In this document: one piece after another, positions 1 to 9,330 of the stretch | Layout of the letters: the number at the start of each line of letters is the position of its first letter | How positions within the stretch are numbered: the stretch's first letter is position 1 | Source of the DNA: an uncultured Verrucomicrobiales bacterium | Lineage (GTDB): Bacteria; Verrucomicrobiota; Verrucomicrobiae; Limisphaerales; CANJSG01 | Length of the DNA stretch: 21,032 bases | Direction of reading: 5' to 3' | Assembly (NCBI GenBank): GCA_946480965.1 | Contig: CAMLMI010000036.1 | Coordinates: forward strand, 1-21,032 | Position numbers and translations under genes: made by a program | Notes under the pieces: model-generated | The model's input: only the letters and a program-made list of their open reading frames with translations | What the model was told of the DNA's origin: nothing | Database searches by the model: none

Positions 1-1121
1 TGGGCGGAATTGACCGCGAGGTTCAGGATGACCTGCTGGAACTGCACGGCGTCGGCCACAACCCAGGAGTCCTGGCGCAGACCGCATTCGGCCGCGATGT
101 CGATGGTCGAGGGCAGCGAGGCGCGCAGCATGTTGACCGCTTCCTCCAGCACCGGCTCCAGCAGGATGGCGCGCGGCTGGACGGTTTGGCGGCGGCTGAA
201 GGTCAGGATCTGCTGCACCAGCTCCTTGGCCCGGGTGGCGGCGGCGAGGATCTCCTCCACGTCGCGGTGCATCCGGTCCGTCGGCTGGAGATCCTGCAGG
301 ACCATGCCGGTGTAGCCGGTGATGACGCCGAGGATGTTGTTGAAGTCATGCGCGATGCCGCCGGCCAAGCGGCCCACGGCCTCCATCTTCTGGGCGTGTT
401 TGAGCTGGGCCTCCAGGCTCTCCTTCTCCTCGCGCGCCCGGTGCTCGGCGGTCACGTCCTGGATCATGCCCTCGTAGTAGAGCAATCGGCGGTCGGGACC
501 GAAGACGCCGCGCGCGTTCTCGCGAATCCAGATCACCTGCCCGTCCCGCCGGCGCACGCGATACTCCATGTTCCGCACCACGCCGTGCTCGCCGATCTGC
601 CGACGGAACGACGCGACATCCTCCGGGCTCACATACACGTGCTCGGAAACGTCGTGGATGGCGGCCAGCAATTCCTCCGGGCTCTCGTAGCCATACATCC
701 GGGCCAGGGCGGGATTGACGCTGATGAACCGGCCCTCGGGCGAGCTCTGGTAGATGCCCTCGACCGCGTGCTCGAAGATCGACTGGTAGCGCGCCTCGCT
801 GTTGCCGAGGTTCTTCTCCGCCCAGCGCCGCCGGGTGATCTCGTCGTTCAACGCCTCGGTCGTCCGGACCAGTTCCACCGTCCGCTGGGCCAGGGTCGCT
901 TCCAGGCTGCGCCGGATCTCCTTCAGCCGCTCCAGCTCGTCCCGCAACTGCTCGGCCTCCGTCGCGGCGGAAACCGTGGGAGGCATCGACGGGTTCACGG
1001 CCTCCCGGAGAACTTCCGGGGTGGCGGCACGGGCGGCGAATCTCGAACCGACGGTTGCTTCGGAGGCCATTGGGTTGCAGCTCGACTGCGCAACTCCGAC
1101 TTGGGGAAACGGAAATCGCAT
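1..1121 (-). CDS. PAS-domain sensor histidine kinase (C-terminal end beyond the window)
   Basis: This is the N-terminal 373 residues of a two-component sensor kinase; the rest lies left of the window. A helical, probably coiled-coil stretch covers about residues 53-105. One PAS domain follows (about 106-228, with the typical end 'GMIQDVTAEHR'). The HisKA dimerisation helix carries the H-box GRLAGGIAHDFNNIL, with the phospho-accepting histidine at about residue 258. The visible sequence breaks off inside the N-box (NLAVNSA) of the ATPase domain. No membrane segment or signal peptide is seen, so the sensor is probably cytoplasmic; its signal is unknown. The start at 1121 is chosen because the purine-rich AGGGGGAAGGG lies just upstream of it. 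An in-frame ATG at 1070 has no such site. Its H-box region closely resembles that of the hybrid kinase at 18931. A C-terminal receiver domain could exist outside the window. Confidence 0.9.
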   Translation of the reverse strand, partial: MRFPFPQVGVAQSSCNPMASEATVGSRFAARAATPEVLREAVNPSMPPTVSAATEAEQLRDELERLKEIRRSLEATLAQRTVELVRTTEALNDEITRRRWAEKNLGNSEARYQSIFEHAVEGIYQSSPEGRFISVNPALARMYGYESPEELLAAIHDVSEHVYVSPEDVASFRRQIGEHGVVRNMEYRVRRRDGQVIWIRENARGVFGPDRRLLYYEGMIQDVTAEHRAREEKESLEAQLKHAQKMEAVGRLAGGIAHDFNNILGVITGYTGMVLQDLQPTDRMHRDVEEILAAATRAKELVQQILTFSRRQTVQPRAILLEPVLEEAVNMLRASLPSTIDIAAECGLRQDSWVVADAVQFQQVILNLAVNSA

Positions 1122-1603
1122 CAATCCCTTCCCCCTATCTTCGATCCGTCGGAGCGTGTCCAGACCGAGCTACAAAGCGAGAATTGATCCAACACCGCCA
1201 ACGTCGGCCGATGTCTCGACTCTTCGCACAACCGCCCAACAACATGACACTCGCGGCAGCTTTCCGGGCCGGAGCGTTGGCGAAAAAACGCTCGTCTGAA
1301 CAAGAACCGCCAGCGCGGTCTAGGAAGGGACGAATCGATCCAGAGCGCAGATGCTCTCGCCCGCGAGGCTGCGCTGAACAGTGAAGCGGTTTGTTTTCAG
1401 ATCACCGTTCCAACCAGGTTCGAGGAATGAAGGACAAGCAACGGTTTTTGGAACTCGGCCTACAGGCTTTAGGCACGGTCCACTAACCGGGCGCAGTCAC
1501 GACAAGGCGGGCCAAGAGTTGCTCCGGATGGGCCTTGAACCGTGGATTTGAAGTCTGCCCAGGATGTGGAGCTGGCCACGCGGGCGAGACCGTGCGAGCT
1601 CCG
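1122..1603. other. Spacer without a recognisable gene
   Basis: No credible coding region was found in these roughly 480 bases. Open frames here are short, have unconvincing composition, and match no family I recognise. Two inverted repeats are visible. One at 1272-1293 has a 7-bp stem, GAGCGTT paired with AACGCTC. An imperfect one at 1568-1602 lies just past the stop of the HAD gene (outer arms GGAGCT and AGCTCC, inner arms CACG and CGTG). The second could end HAD transcription on the minus strand, but it has no T-run. The promoter of the histidine kinase at 1121 should lie in the left part; no clear -35/-10 pair was seen. Confidence 0.5.
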
Positions 1604-2458
1604 TTAGCCCAAACGCACCGGCCCCAACAGTAGATCGAGCAGCTCATCCGGATTGCGGTAGTCGGCCACGAGCAGGTGCGCTCCGGCCTCGGTCAATTGT
1701 CGCGCCTTGCGGGGGTCGGGCACGCCCGATCCGTTCACTTCCTCGTCGCTGGCCACCGCCACGGACAACCCGCCCAAATCCGCCGTGTGGCGGATCTCCA
1801 CCGGCCCGTCGCCGAAGGACAGGAGCTGGCCGCCAACGAGGCCGTAGTCGGCCAAGATGCGCTCCAGCACCATGCGTTTGGTGAACCCGGTGGAATCCGG
1901 CGGGCTACCGTAGATGCGGTCCTCGAAGAACGGCGCGAGCTGCAGGAGCGCCGCCTCTTCCCGCACCCGGTCTTCGAGCGTGCCGCTGAGGATCGTCAGG
2001 GCGATGTTCCGTTCCGCCAGTTGCCGCAACAACGCCCGCGCGCCGAAGACGACGAAGTGGTCCGGAAAGGCGAGGCCGTCGATGACCCGTTGGGAGCGTT
2101 CCTCGATCACCTCATCCAAACGCCATTGGTATTCCACGAGCAGTTCCTCCGGTCGGGGCACCATCGCGCCGAGGGCCGACATCTGCCCGGAGAAGAGCCG
2201 CATCTGCTGGAGCGTCGGCTGGCCGTTCAGGCTCAGGATCTCGGCGAGGAGCCGTTCCCGGATGGCGACGGGATCGTCGCCGGGACGGAAGGGAAAGAAT
2301 TCCAGGAAGAGGTTGACCATGATGTCCGGCCAACCGTGCCGCAGCCACGAGAGCGTCCCGTCGAAGTCGAAGACCACATGGGCGATCTCCGGGCGCGGAG
2401 CAAAGTCCCTGAGCCGACGGGGCAGTGCTTCGGCGGACGGATCGGTGGCGGATGACAT
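1604..2458 (-). CDS. HAD-superfamily hydrolase (phosphatase-like)
   Basis: A cytoplasmic haloacid-dehalogenase-type hydrolase, probably acting on a small phosphorylated metabolite; the substrate cannot be told. Numbered from the start used here, motif I is VFDFDGTLS (Asp31 nucleophile, Asp33). A helical cap spans about 45-140. Motif II is TILSGT (Ser158), motif III is Lys194 in FTKRM, and motif IV is SFGDGPVEI (Asp217). The second acidic residue of motif IV is Glu221 rather than the commoner Asp. The length of 284 residues is somewhat above the usual 220-250 because of an N-terminal tail. Start choice is uncertain: in-frame starts exist at 2494 (TTG), 2470 and 2458 (ATG), none with a ribosome-binding site. 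I prefer 2458 because a TTGACA promoter-like box overlaps the upstream candidates. It is divergent from the transporter at 2695. Confidence 0.85.
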   Translation of the reverse strand: MSSATDPSAEALPRRLRDFAPRPEIAHVVFDFDGTLSWLRHGWPDIMVNLFLEFFPFRPGDDPVAIRERLLAEILSLNGQPTLQQMRLFSGQMSALGAMVPRPEELLVEYQWRLDEVIEERSQRVIDGLAFPDHFVVFGARALLRQLAERNIALTILSGTLEDRVREEAALLQLAPFFEDRIYGSPPDSTGFTKRMVLERILADYGLVGGQLLSFGDGPVEIRHTADLGGLSVAVASDEEVNGSGVPDPRKARQLTEAGAHLLVADYRNPDELLDLLLGPVRLG

Positions 2459-2465
2459 CCCGCGC

Positions 2466-2494
2466 TGCATAGGGGCCGATGCCGTCGCTGTCAA
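2466..2494 (-). promoter_or_regulatory. Candidate promoter of the HAD gene, possibly leaderless
   Basis: On the minus strand a perfect -35 box TTGACA (2494-2489) is followed after 17 bases by TATGCA (2471-2466), which matches the -10 consensus at only three positions. Transcription would begin near 2459, next to the ATG at 2458, giving an mRNA almost without a leader. The -35 match and spacing are good but the -10 is weak, so this is a suggestion only. Confidence 0.3.
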
Positions 2495-2694
2495 TGGACC
2501 GGACCATTCGGACCCCGGGGCGACTCAGGGGGCGACGTTCCACTTGGCGCAGGTCGAATGACCGTTTGTTCAATCCAAAAAAGCTTCCTTGTCGGAGTGC
2601 CGCTCCCGATTCTCGCCGCGATTTCAGCCCCGGCATTCCGCGCGTCCGACGACGCCTGTCTTGCCCGCATTTTTTCACATCCACCGAATCGCCG

Positions 2695-4374
<1,680 letters not shown>

Positions 4375-4434
4375 GCCCATCGCCCGCCGGTCGCGCAGAC
4401 AACGCCCGGATTGGGTGCGGTGACGGATCTTTCC

Positions 4435-4467
4435 GGGCTTCAGCCGCTCAGTGGCTGAAGCCCTTTT
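4435..4467 (+). terminator. Rho-independent terminator of the Nramp-like gene, across the MFS stop codon
   Basis: A perfect 11-bp stem (GGGCTTCAGCC at 4435-4445 and GGCTGAAGCCC at 4453-4463) with a 7-base loop is followed on the plus strand by TTTTCGCTTT. The right arm also encodes the last residues of the convergent MFS protein, and the loop contains its stop codon. The minus strand has no T-run after the stem, so it should work mainly for plus-strand transcription. Confidence 0.88.
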
Positions 4468-5830
4468 CGCTTTCCGGCAACGGTTGATCCTTGGTCTCCG
4501 GGGCGAACGGCAGCACCGCCAGCCCCAAGAGGAACACGGCGCACATGCACAGCCCCGCGTAGCGCAGCGGCTCCTCCGTCTCATGGAACACCCGGCTGCT
4601 GAGCAGCCCCAGCGTCCACGGACCGGAAGCGGCGATGAACCGGCCCACGTTGTAGCAGAACGAAGTGCCTGTGCTGCGGAGGTGGGTCGGGAAGAGCTCC
4701 GGGAAGTAGATGGCATAACCGCCGAAGATGCCGAACATGAAGAAGCCCATGATCGGCACGAGCACGTAGATGTGCCAAGGACTGCGCAGGAACCAGAAGA
4801 CCACCGCCGTCGAGATCATGGCCCCGATGAACGCCACGGCGAAGGCGAAGCGCCGTCCGGTGCGTTGGGTGAACTTGGTGAAGGCCAACATGCCGAGGAA
4901 GGCGCCGATGTTCAGCATCAGCGAGGCCTTGCCTTTCCACTGCCCGGCGGCGCCCTTCAAATCGCTTCCGGTCAGCCCCTCGGCGGCGAGCCGCTTCTCC
5001 ATCACGGAAGCCACCAGGTCGAAGCTGAAGAACACGATGCCCCACAGCGCGATCACGCCGGCACAGGCCAGCAACAGCCCCACAATGGCGTTGTGGCGCC
5101 AGCGCCGGTCCCGGAACAGGGCCGCGTAGGAACCGGTGTCCTTGGACAGGGTCCCGGCCGCCTTCATCTGCTGCCAGCGCTCGGGCTCCTTCAACCGCCA
5201 CCGGATGATCAGCGCGAGCACCGCGGGCAAGGCGCCGATGACGAACATGATCCGCCACTTGGCCCAAGCCTCCGGCATCCCGCCGCTACGCTCCCAGGTG
5301 CTGAGCCCCATTTCGACCAACGCCGCCGAAATGTTGCCGACGGCCGAAAGGGCCTGGAGCAGCCCGAGGGCGTGGGGCCTGGCGCGAGCTGGCATGACCT
5401 CGGCCACCAGCGCCACGCCCACCGCGAATTCACCTCCGACGCCCAACCCGGTCAGGAACCGGTAGAAGGCAAAATCCCAGAATCCCTTGGAAAGCGCGCT
5501 CAAACCCGTGCACAGCGAATAGATCAGGATGGTGATCATCATGGTCTTGGCACGCCCGATCCGGTCGCCCAAGACCCCGAAGACGAGACCGCCCGTCGCC
5601 CAGCCCAAGATGAAGATCGCCGTCACGTAGCCGGCGTATTCGTTCACATCCTTACCGGGAGGGAGCAGATCCCGCATCGCCGGCACCCGGGCCATGAGGA
5701 AGAGCTGCTGGTCCAGGCAATCGAAGAGCCATCCTAGAGCCGCCACCACCAGCACGAACCAATGGTAGCGGGTGAGTCCGTGCCACCACGGCGCTCCGAC
5801 GGGAATGAAAGGATCCGAATTGGATTTCAT
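4448..5830 (-). CDS. Major facilitator superfamily permease (metabolite:H+ symporter type)
   Basis: A secondary transporter of 460 residues with about 12 membrane segments in two halves. MFS motif A appears in the TM2-TM3 loop as GVLGDRIGRAK (about 85-95). A looser copy in the second half is FTQRTGRRF. TM4 has RFLTGLGVGGE, the RxxxGxGxGGE pattern common in aromatic-acid, organic-acid and sugar porters. TM1 carries two acidic residues (Asp37 and Asp40), as in proton-coupled aromatic-acid symporters. 'LKEPERW' follows TM6, as is typical of that group. The substrate is unknown. ATG 5830 is preferred to an upstream GTG at 5860; neither has a visible ribosome-binding site. It lies downstream of the ribosomal-block terminator, so it needs its own promoter. 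It converges on the Nramp-like gene, whose terminator overlaps its last codons. Confidence 0.88.
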   Translation of the reverse strand: MKSNSDPFIPVGAPWWHGLTRYHWFVLVVAALGWLFDCLDQQLFLMARVPAMRDLLPPGKDVNEYAGYVTAIFILGWATGGLVFGVLGDRIGRAKTMMITILIYSLCTGLSALSKGFWDFAFYRFLTGLGVGGEFAVGVALVAEVMPARARPHALGLLQALSAVGNISAALVEMGLSTWERSGGMPEAWAKWRIMFVIGALPAVLALIIRWRLKEPERWQQMKAAGTLSKDTGSYAALFRDRRWRHNAIVGLLLACAGVIALWGIVFFSFDLVASVMEKRLAAEGLTGSDLKGAAGQWKGKASLMLNIGAFLGMLAFTKFTQRTGRRFAFAVAFIGAMISTAVVFWFLRSPWHIYVLVPIMGFFMFGIFGGYAIYFPELFPTHLRSTGTSFCYNVGRFIAASGPWTLGLLSSRVFHETEEPLRYAGLCMCAVFLLGLAVLPFAPETKDQPLPESEKGFSH

Positions 5831-5904
5831 ACGAACACGTATCGGTGAACGCGGTGACACCTACACGGATTCCGATGCCGAACAAGACCCAAGTGGGACA
5901 TCCG

Positions 5905-5941
5905 CCAAAAAACGAAAAGCCCGCTCGGATCGAGCGGGCTT
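5905..5941 (-). terminator. Rho-independent terminator at the end of the ribosomal block
   Basis: On the minus strand an 11-bp perfect stem (AAGCCCGCTCG, loop of 3, CGAGCGGGCTT; 5941-5917) is followed by TTTTCGTTTTTT (5916-5905). It begins 23 bases past the rplQ stop codon and is the only strong terminator seen in the whole minus-strand cluster. This supports a long transcript ending here and separates the MFS gene from it. Confidence 0.92.
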
Positions 5942-5964
5942 CGTCGTCGAATTGGGCGCTGGAC

Positions 5965-6450
5965 TCAGGCCTTGGCGGTCGCTTCGGACTTGGTCTCGGC
6001 CTTGTCGGCCGGCGCCTCGGTTCCGGGCTGGGCATCGATCCACTCCAGGATGGCCATTTCGGCCGCGTCGCCACGGCGTTGGCCCAGCTTGATGATGCGG
6101 GTGTAGCCGCCCACACGCCCCTTGCTCAACGGAGCGATCTCCTTGAACAGGGTCTTCACGGCGTCTTCCTGGTGCAGGCGCGAAGCCGCAAGGCGGCGGT
6201 AGTGGATGCCCTTGGCGACGAGATCGCGCTTCTTGGCGGCATCCGAAACCTGCTCGGCGGCTTCTTGGGCCACGAGGGATTTCTTGCCGAGCGTCAGCAT
6301 CTTCTCCGCGACGGAACGGGCCGCCCGGGCCTTGGCCAAGGTCGTGGTGATCCGACGGTGGATGATGAGGCTGCAAACCATGTTGGCCAGCATCGCATTG
6401 CGATGGGTCCCTGTGCGGCCCAGCTTGGCCGTTCTCTTCAAATGACGCAT
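5965..6450 (-). CDS. rplQ: 50S ribosomal protein L17
   Basis: Large-subunit protein near the peptide exit tunnel. The family start 'MRHLKRTAKLGRTGTHRNAM' and the conserved 'GGYTRIIKLGQRRGDAAEMA' (about 114-133) identify it. At 161 residues it is longer than the roughly 127 of E. coli. About 22 extra residues lie between 'MLTLGKK' and 'TLFKEI' (about 57-100, predicted helical, rich in Ala, Lys and Arg). The tail is acidic and Ala-rich (about 140-161). The ATG is preceded by CGGAGAT, a good ribosome-binding site. It is last in the cluster, 12 bases after rpoA as in many bacteria, and is followed by the strong terminator. Confidence 0.97.
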   Translation of the reverse strand: MRHLKRTAKLGRTGTHRNAMLANMVCSLIIHRRITTTLAKARAARSVAEKMLTLGKKSLVAQEAAEQVSDAAKKRDLVAKGIHYRRLAASRLHQEDAVKTLFKEIAPLSKGRVGGYTRIIKLGQRRGDAAEMAILEWIDAQPGTEAPADKAETKSEATAKA

Positions 6451-6462
6451 AACGATCTCCGC

Positions 6463-7473
6463 TTACTTGTTGGGGTCTTCCTTCGGCGCCTCCAACAGGG
6501 CCGGATCAAGGGTCATTCCAAGGCTCAGTCCCAAGGTGGCGAGCTTCTCCTTGATTTCATTGAGGGACTTCTTGCCGAAATTGCGATACTTGAGCATCTC
6601 GGACTCGGTCTTCATCGCGAGCTGGCCGACGCTGGTGATGTTCGCGTTGTTCAGACAGTTCGCGGCGCGGACGCTGAGCTCGATCTCGTTGACGCTCATG
6701 TTGAGCAGCTTCTTGAGCTTCGACTTCTCGTCGTCCACCTTCGTCTCTTCCTTCTCGAACTCGACCGCGTTCTTGTCGTAGCCGACAAACACGTCGAGGT
6801 GGTGCTGCAGAATTGCGGAGGCCTGGGTCAAGGCGTCGTCCGGGGTGATCCGTCCGTCGGTCCAGATCTCAATGACGAGACGATCATAGTCCGTGCGTTG
6901 GCCGACACGCGCGTTTTCGACGGCGTAGCGGACACGGCTCACGGGGGAGAAAAGAGAGTCGATGGCGATGACACCGATGGGCTGGTCCACCTTCTTGTTT
7001 TCGTCGCCGGGGCAGAAGCCACGCCCCACCTTCACCTCCAGCTCCATCTCGAACTTCTTCTTCTTGTCGAGGGTGCAGATGTGTTGCTTGGGGTTGACGA
7101 CCTCAATGTTCTGGTTGGTCTCGATGTCGGCAGCGGTGACAGCCCCGTCCTTGTTCACCGAGATGCGCAGCATCTGCGGCTCGCGGCTATGGGCCTTGAA
7201 GAGAACCTTCTTCAGATTGAGCACGATCTCCGTGACGTCTTCGCTGACGCCGTCGGTGGTGGTGAATTCGTGCATCGCGCCGTCCACCTTGATGGAGGTG
7301 ACAGCCGCGCCTTCAAGCGAGGACAGCAGGACACGGCGCAGTGAGTTGCCGATCGTGTGGCCGTAGCCCGTTTCAAAGGGCTCGGCATAGAACTTCGCGT
7401 AGGTCTCCGTGGCGGTGGACTCTTCTTTGGTCAACCGCTTCGGCATTTCAAAACGTCCGAGACGAACTGGCAT
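6463..7473 (-). CDS. rpoA: DNA-directed RNA polymerase subunit alpha
   Basis: The alpha subunit dimerises to start RNA polymerase assembly and contacts promoter UP elements and activators. The N-terminal domain (about 1-235) shows 'GYGHTIGNSLRRVLLSSLEGAAV', the dimerisation and assembly signature. The C-terminal DNA-binding domain (about 255-325) shows 'LSVRAANCLNNANI' and 'RNFGKKSLNEIKEKL'. The length of 336 residues is normal. The start is supported by AAAGGAAA a few bases upstream. It follows rpsD after a 97-base spacer, the widest gap in the cluster, so an internal promoter or control site is possible there. Confidence 0.98.
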   Translation of the reverse strand: MPVRLGRFEMPKRLTKEESTATETYAKFYAEPFETGYGHTIGNSLRRVLLSSLEGAAVTSIKVDGAMHEFTTTDGVSEDVTEIVLNLKKVLFKAHSREPQMLRISVNKDGAVTAADIETNQNIEVVNPKQHICTLDKKKKFEMELEVKVGRGFCPGDENKKVDQPIGVIAIDSLFSPVSRVRYAVENARVGQRTDYDRLVIEIWTDGRITPDDALTQASAILQHHLDVFVGYDKNAVEFEKEETKVDDEKSKLKKLLNMSVNEIELSVRAANCLNNANITSVGQLAMKTESEMLKYRNFGKKSLNEIKEKLATLGLSLGMTLDPALLEAPKEDPNK

Positions 7474-7507
7474 GGATTTCCTTTCGCAATTTTAATCTGA
7501 CCCTCAG

Positions 7508-7524
7508 GCGTTTCCCGCAAACGC
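7508..7524 (-). promoter_or_regulatory. Small hairpin in the rpsD-rpoA spacer
   Basis: On the minus strand GCGTTT and AAACGC form a 6-bp stem with a 5-base loop (GCGGG), about 34 bases before the rpoA start. The 97-base spacer is unusually long for this cluster. In E. coli, S4 autoregulates the alpha operon through a leader RNA, but that site lies ahead of rpsM, so no direct equivalence is claimed. A chance stem of this size is possible. Confidence 0.25.
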
Positions 7525-7570
7525 ACGAGAGTCCGTGTAATTGCTTGCCCGGATGGGGCGATGAATATGG

Positions 7571-8179
7571 TTAGCGGGAATAGAATTCGACGACCGCCTG
7601 CTCGTTGGCGATGGGCTGGATCTCGTCGCGGGTCGGAACCCGCATGACGACGCCTTTGAAGGCGTTCTTGTCCACGGAAAGCCATTCGGGAACCGCGCGG
7701 CTGGTGGAGCTTTCCAGCGCCTTGGTGGCCATCTGCTTGGAGACGTTGGATTCCTTGACCTCGATCACATCGCCCACTTTGAGGGCGAACGAAGGGATGT
7801 CCACCTTGCGGCCATTCACCTTCACGTGGCCGTGCCCCACCATCTGGCGGGCTTGCGCACGGGTCAGGGCCAAGCCGAGCTGGTAAACCACGTTGTCCAA
7901 ACGGGTCTCCAAGATCTGGAGCATCTGCTCGCCGGTGATGCCACGACGGCGAACGGCCTTCTCATAGACCCCACGGAACTGCTTTTCCATGAGTCCGTAG
8001 TAATGACGGAGTTTCTGCTTCTCCATCAGAGCCATCGCGAATTCGGTGTTCTTGCGGCGGGACTTCGGGCCATGAACACCCGGGCCGTAATTGCGGCGCT
8101 CGAGATATTTCGAAGGACCGAAGATGGGGACGCCGAAGCGTCGGCTGATGCGCGTGCGGGGACCTGTGTAACGTGCCAT
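7571..8179 (-). CDS. rpsD: 30S ribosomal protein S4
   Basis: A primary 16S rRNA-binding protein that starts small-subunit assembly. It is recognised by 'RRNYGPGVHG', 'KQKLRHYYGLMEKQFR' and the S4 RNA-binding domain 'LETRLDNVVYQLGLALTRAQARQMVGHGHVKVNGRKV' region (about 95-135). Its 202 residues are normal. There are no cysteines in the N-terminal region, so this is the zinc-free form. It lies between rpsK and rpoA as in the E. coli alpha operon. The ribosome-binding site is weak (CACGGAAA abuts the ATG). Confidence 0.97.
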   Translation of the reverse strand: MARYTGPRTRISRRFGVPIFGPSKYLERRNYGPGVHGPKSRRKNTEFAMALMEKQKLRHYYGLMEKQFRGVYEKAVRRRGITGEQMLQILETRLDNVVYQLGLALTRAQARQMVGHGHVKVNGRKVDIPSFALKVGDVIEVKESNVSKQMATKALESSTSRAVPEWLSVDKNAFKGVVMRVPTRDEIQPIANEQAVVEFYSR

Positions 8180-8209
8180 TTTCCGTGAAAAGGTTGAGAT
8201 TTTTTACGA

Positions 8210-8740
8210 CTACACGCGGCGCTTCTTGCGGGGGCGGCAGCCATTGTGCGGCACCGGCGTCACATCCTTGATGGTGGTGATCTCCAGACCGATGGCCTGC
8301 AATGCACGGATCGCGGATTCACGCCCGGAACCAGGCCCTTTGACGCGAACTTCGACTTCGCGAAGCCCGTGGGACATCGCTTGCCGAGCCGCGTCCTGGG
8401 CCACCTGTTGGGCAGCGAAAGCGGTGCTTTTGCGGGAACCCTTGAAACCGACACGGCCGGCAGTGGACCACCCCAAAGTGTTCCCTTGCATATCGGTGAT
8501 GTTGACCGTGGTGTTGTTGAATGTGGCCAAGATATTGGCCACACCGACGGCGATGTTCTTCGACCCCTTGGCCTTGATGATCTTCTTGGCGTTCGGATCA
8601 TCCGCCAACAGATCGGCCGCCGTAGGAGCGGTTCCGGCTACCGGACCCGCCGGGACCACGGGAGTTTCCACGGCTTCAACAGCCGCCTTGGCCTCCTTTT
8701 TGGGAGCGGCCACCTTCTTCGTCTTCGTCTCTTCAGCCAT
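8210..8740 (-). CDS. rpsK: 30S ribosomal protein S11 with long N-terminal extension
   Basis: S11 lines the platform near the mRNA exit of the small subunit. The family core begins at about residue 55 and includes '[21 protein letters not shown]' region residues, '[14 protein letters not shown]' and the invariant C-terminus '[17 protein letters not shown]'. The protein has 176 residues against about 129 in E. coli. The extra 45-50 N-terminal residues begin Lys-rich ([18 protein letters not shown]) and become Ala-, Pro- and Val-rich, probably disordered. No clear ribosome-binding site precedes the ATG at 8740, but the spacing to rpsM (19 bases) fits this start. Internal starts close to the core were not seen. 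Confidence 0.96.
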   Translation of the reverse strand: MAEETKTKKVAAPKKEAKAAVEAVETPVVPAGPVAGTAPTAADLLADDPNAKKIIKAKGSKNIAVGVANILATFNNTTVNITDMQGNTLGWSTAGRVGFKGSRKSTAFAAQQVAQDAARQAMSHGLREVEVRVKGPGSGRESAIRALQAIGLEITTIKDVTPVPHNGCRPRKKRRV

Positions 8741-8759
8741 AGGTCAACAAATCAATCGG

Positions 8760-9137
8760 TTACTTGGCAGCCTTCTGCACACCGACCGTGCGCCGGGGTC
8801 CCTTGCGGGTGCGGGCGTTGGTCTGGGTCCGCTGGCCGCGCACCGGCATCCCGCGCAGATGGCGCACGCCGCGATAGCACTTGATGCCCTGCATGCGTTT
8901 CAGGTTCATGCCGATTTCCCGGCGAAGGTCGCCTTCGATCACGTAGCCGCCCTCTTGGATGGCGTGAACGATTTTCGAGAGCTGCTGCTCGGTCAGATCC
9001 TTTGCGCGAATGCTGTGGTCCAGTTGCGCCTTGTCCAGAATCTCCCGGGCATTCACCGGCCCAATGCCGTAGATGTAGCGGAGCGCGATATCGATGCGCT
9101 TCTCGCCCGGAATCTCAACACCAATGATTCGTGCCAT
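8760..9137 (-). CDS. rpsM: 30S ribosomal protein S13
   Basis: Head protein of the small subunit, touching the P-site tRNA and forming intersubunit bridges. '[26 protein letters not shown]' opens the protein with the helix-two-turn-helix region. The C-terminus '[22 protein letters not shown]' (about 92-113) is the conserved basic tail that reaches tRNA. The length of 125 residues is usual. It follows rpmJ by 16 bases, the standard rpmJ-rpsM-rpsK order. Confidence 0.97.
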   Translation of the reverse strand: MARIIGVEIPGEKRIDIALRYIYGIGPVNAREILDKAQLDHSIRAKDLTEQQLSKIVHAIQEGGYVIEGDLRREIGMNLKRMQGIKCYRGVRHLRGMPVRGQRTQTNARTRKGPRRTVGVQKAAK

Positions 9138-9153
9138 ATCTTAGAATAGTTGA

Positions 9154-9270
9154 TTAGCCCTGGCGCTGCTTGTGCCGGGCGTTGGTCGAGCAGATGACCC
9201 GGATCACGCCTTTGCGTCGGACCACCTTGCAGTTTTCACACAGTTTTTTGACTGATGCACGGACCTTCAT
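9154..9270 (-). CDS. rpmJ: 50S ribosomal protein L36
   Basis: A 38-residue protein that begins [19 protein letters not shown] and ends NARHKQRQG. Cys11, Cys14, Cys27 and His33 form the zinc-ribbon ligand set, so this is the zinc-binding form of L36. Its place between map and rpsM matches the classical order. The 60-base gap to map is larger than most in the cluster, and infA, often found here, is absent. Confidence 0.95.
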   Translation of the reverse strand: MKVRASVKKLCENCKVVRRKGVIRVICSTNARHKQRQG

Positions 9271-9330
9271 AAATGAACGTTTGGGCGAACCGTCTTTCGG
9301 CCCGCGAACAAAATTTTCCTGATTTTACCG

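Noticed and set aside
186..1187. A 333-codon plus-strand open frame over the PAS kinase
   Set aside because: The minus strand encodes a recognisable PAS-HisKA protein across the same bases; the plus frame is its shadow.
1427..1486. A 19-codon plus-strand frame (MKDKQRFLELGLQALGTVH) with GAGGA just before its ATG
   Set aside because: Too short to support, in a spacer with no other coding signs; a purine run before an ATG is expected by chance.
9271..9330. TTGACG at the end of map as a -35 box for an rpmJ-alpha promoter
   Set aside because: No acceptable -10 box at 16-18 bases; the TGA in it is the map stop codon.
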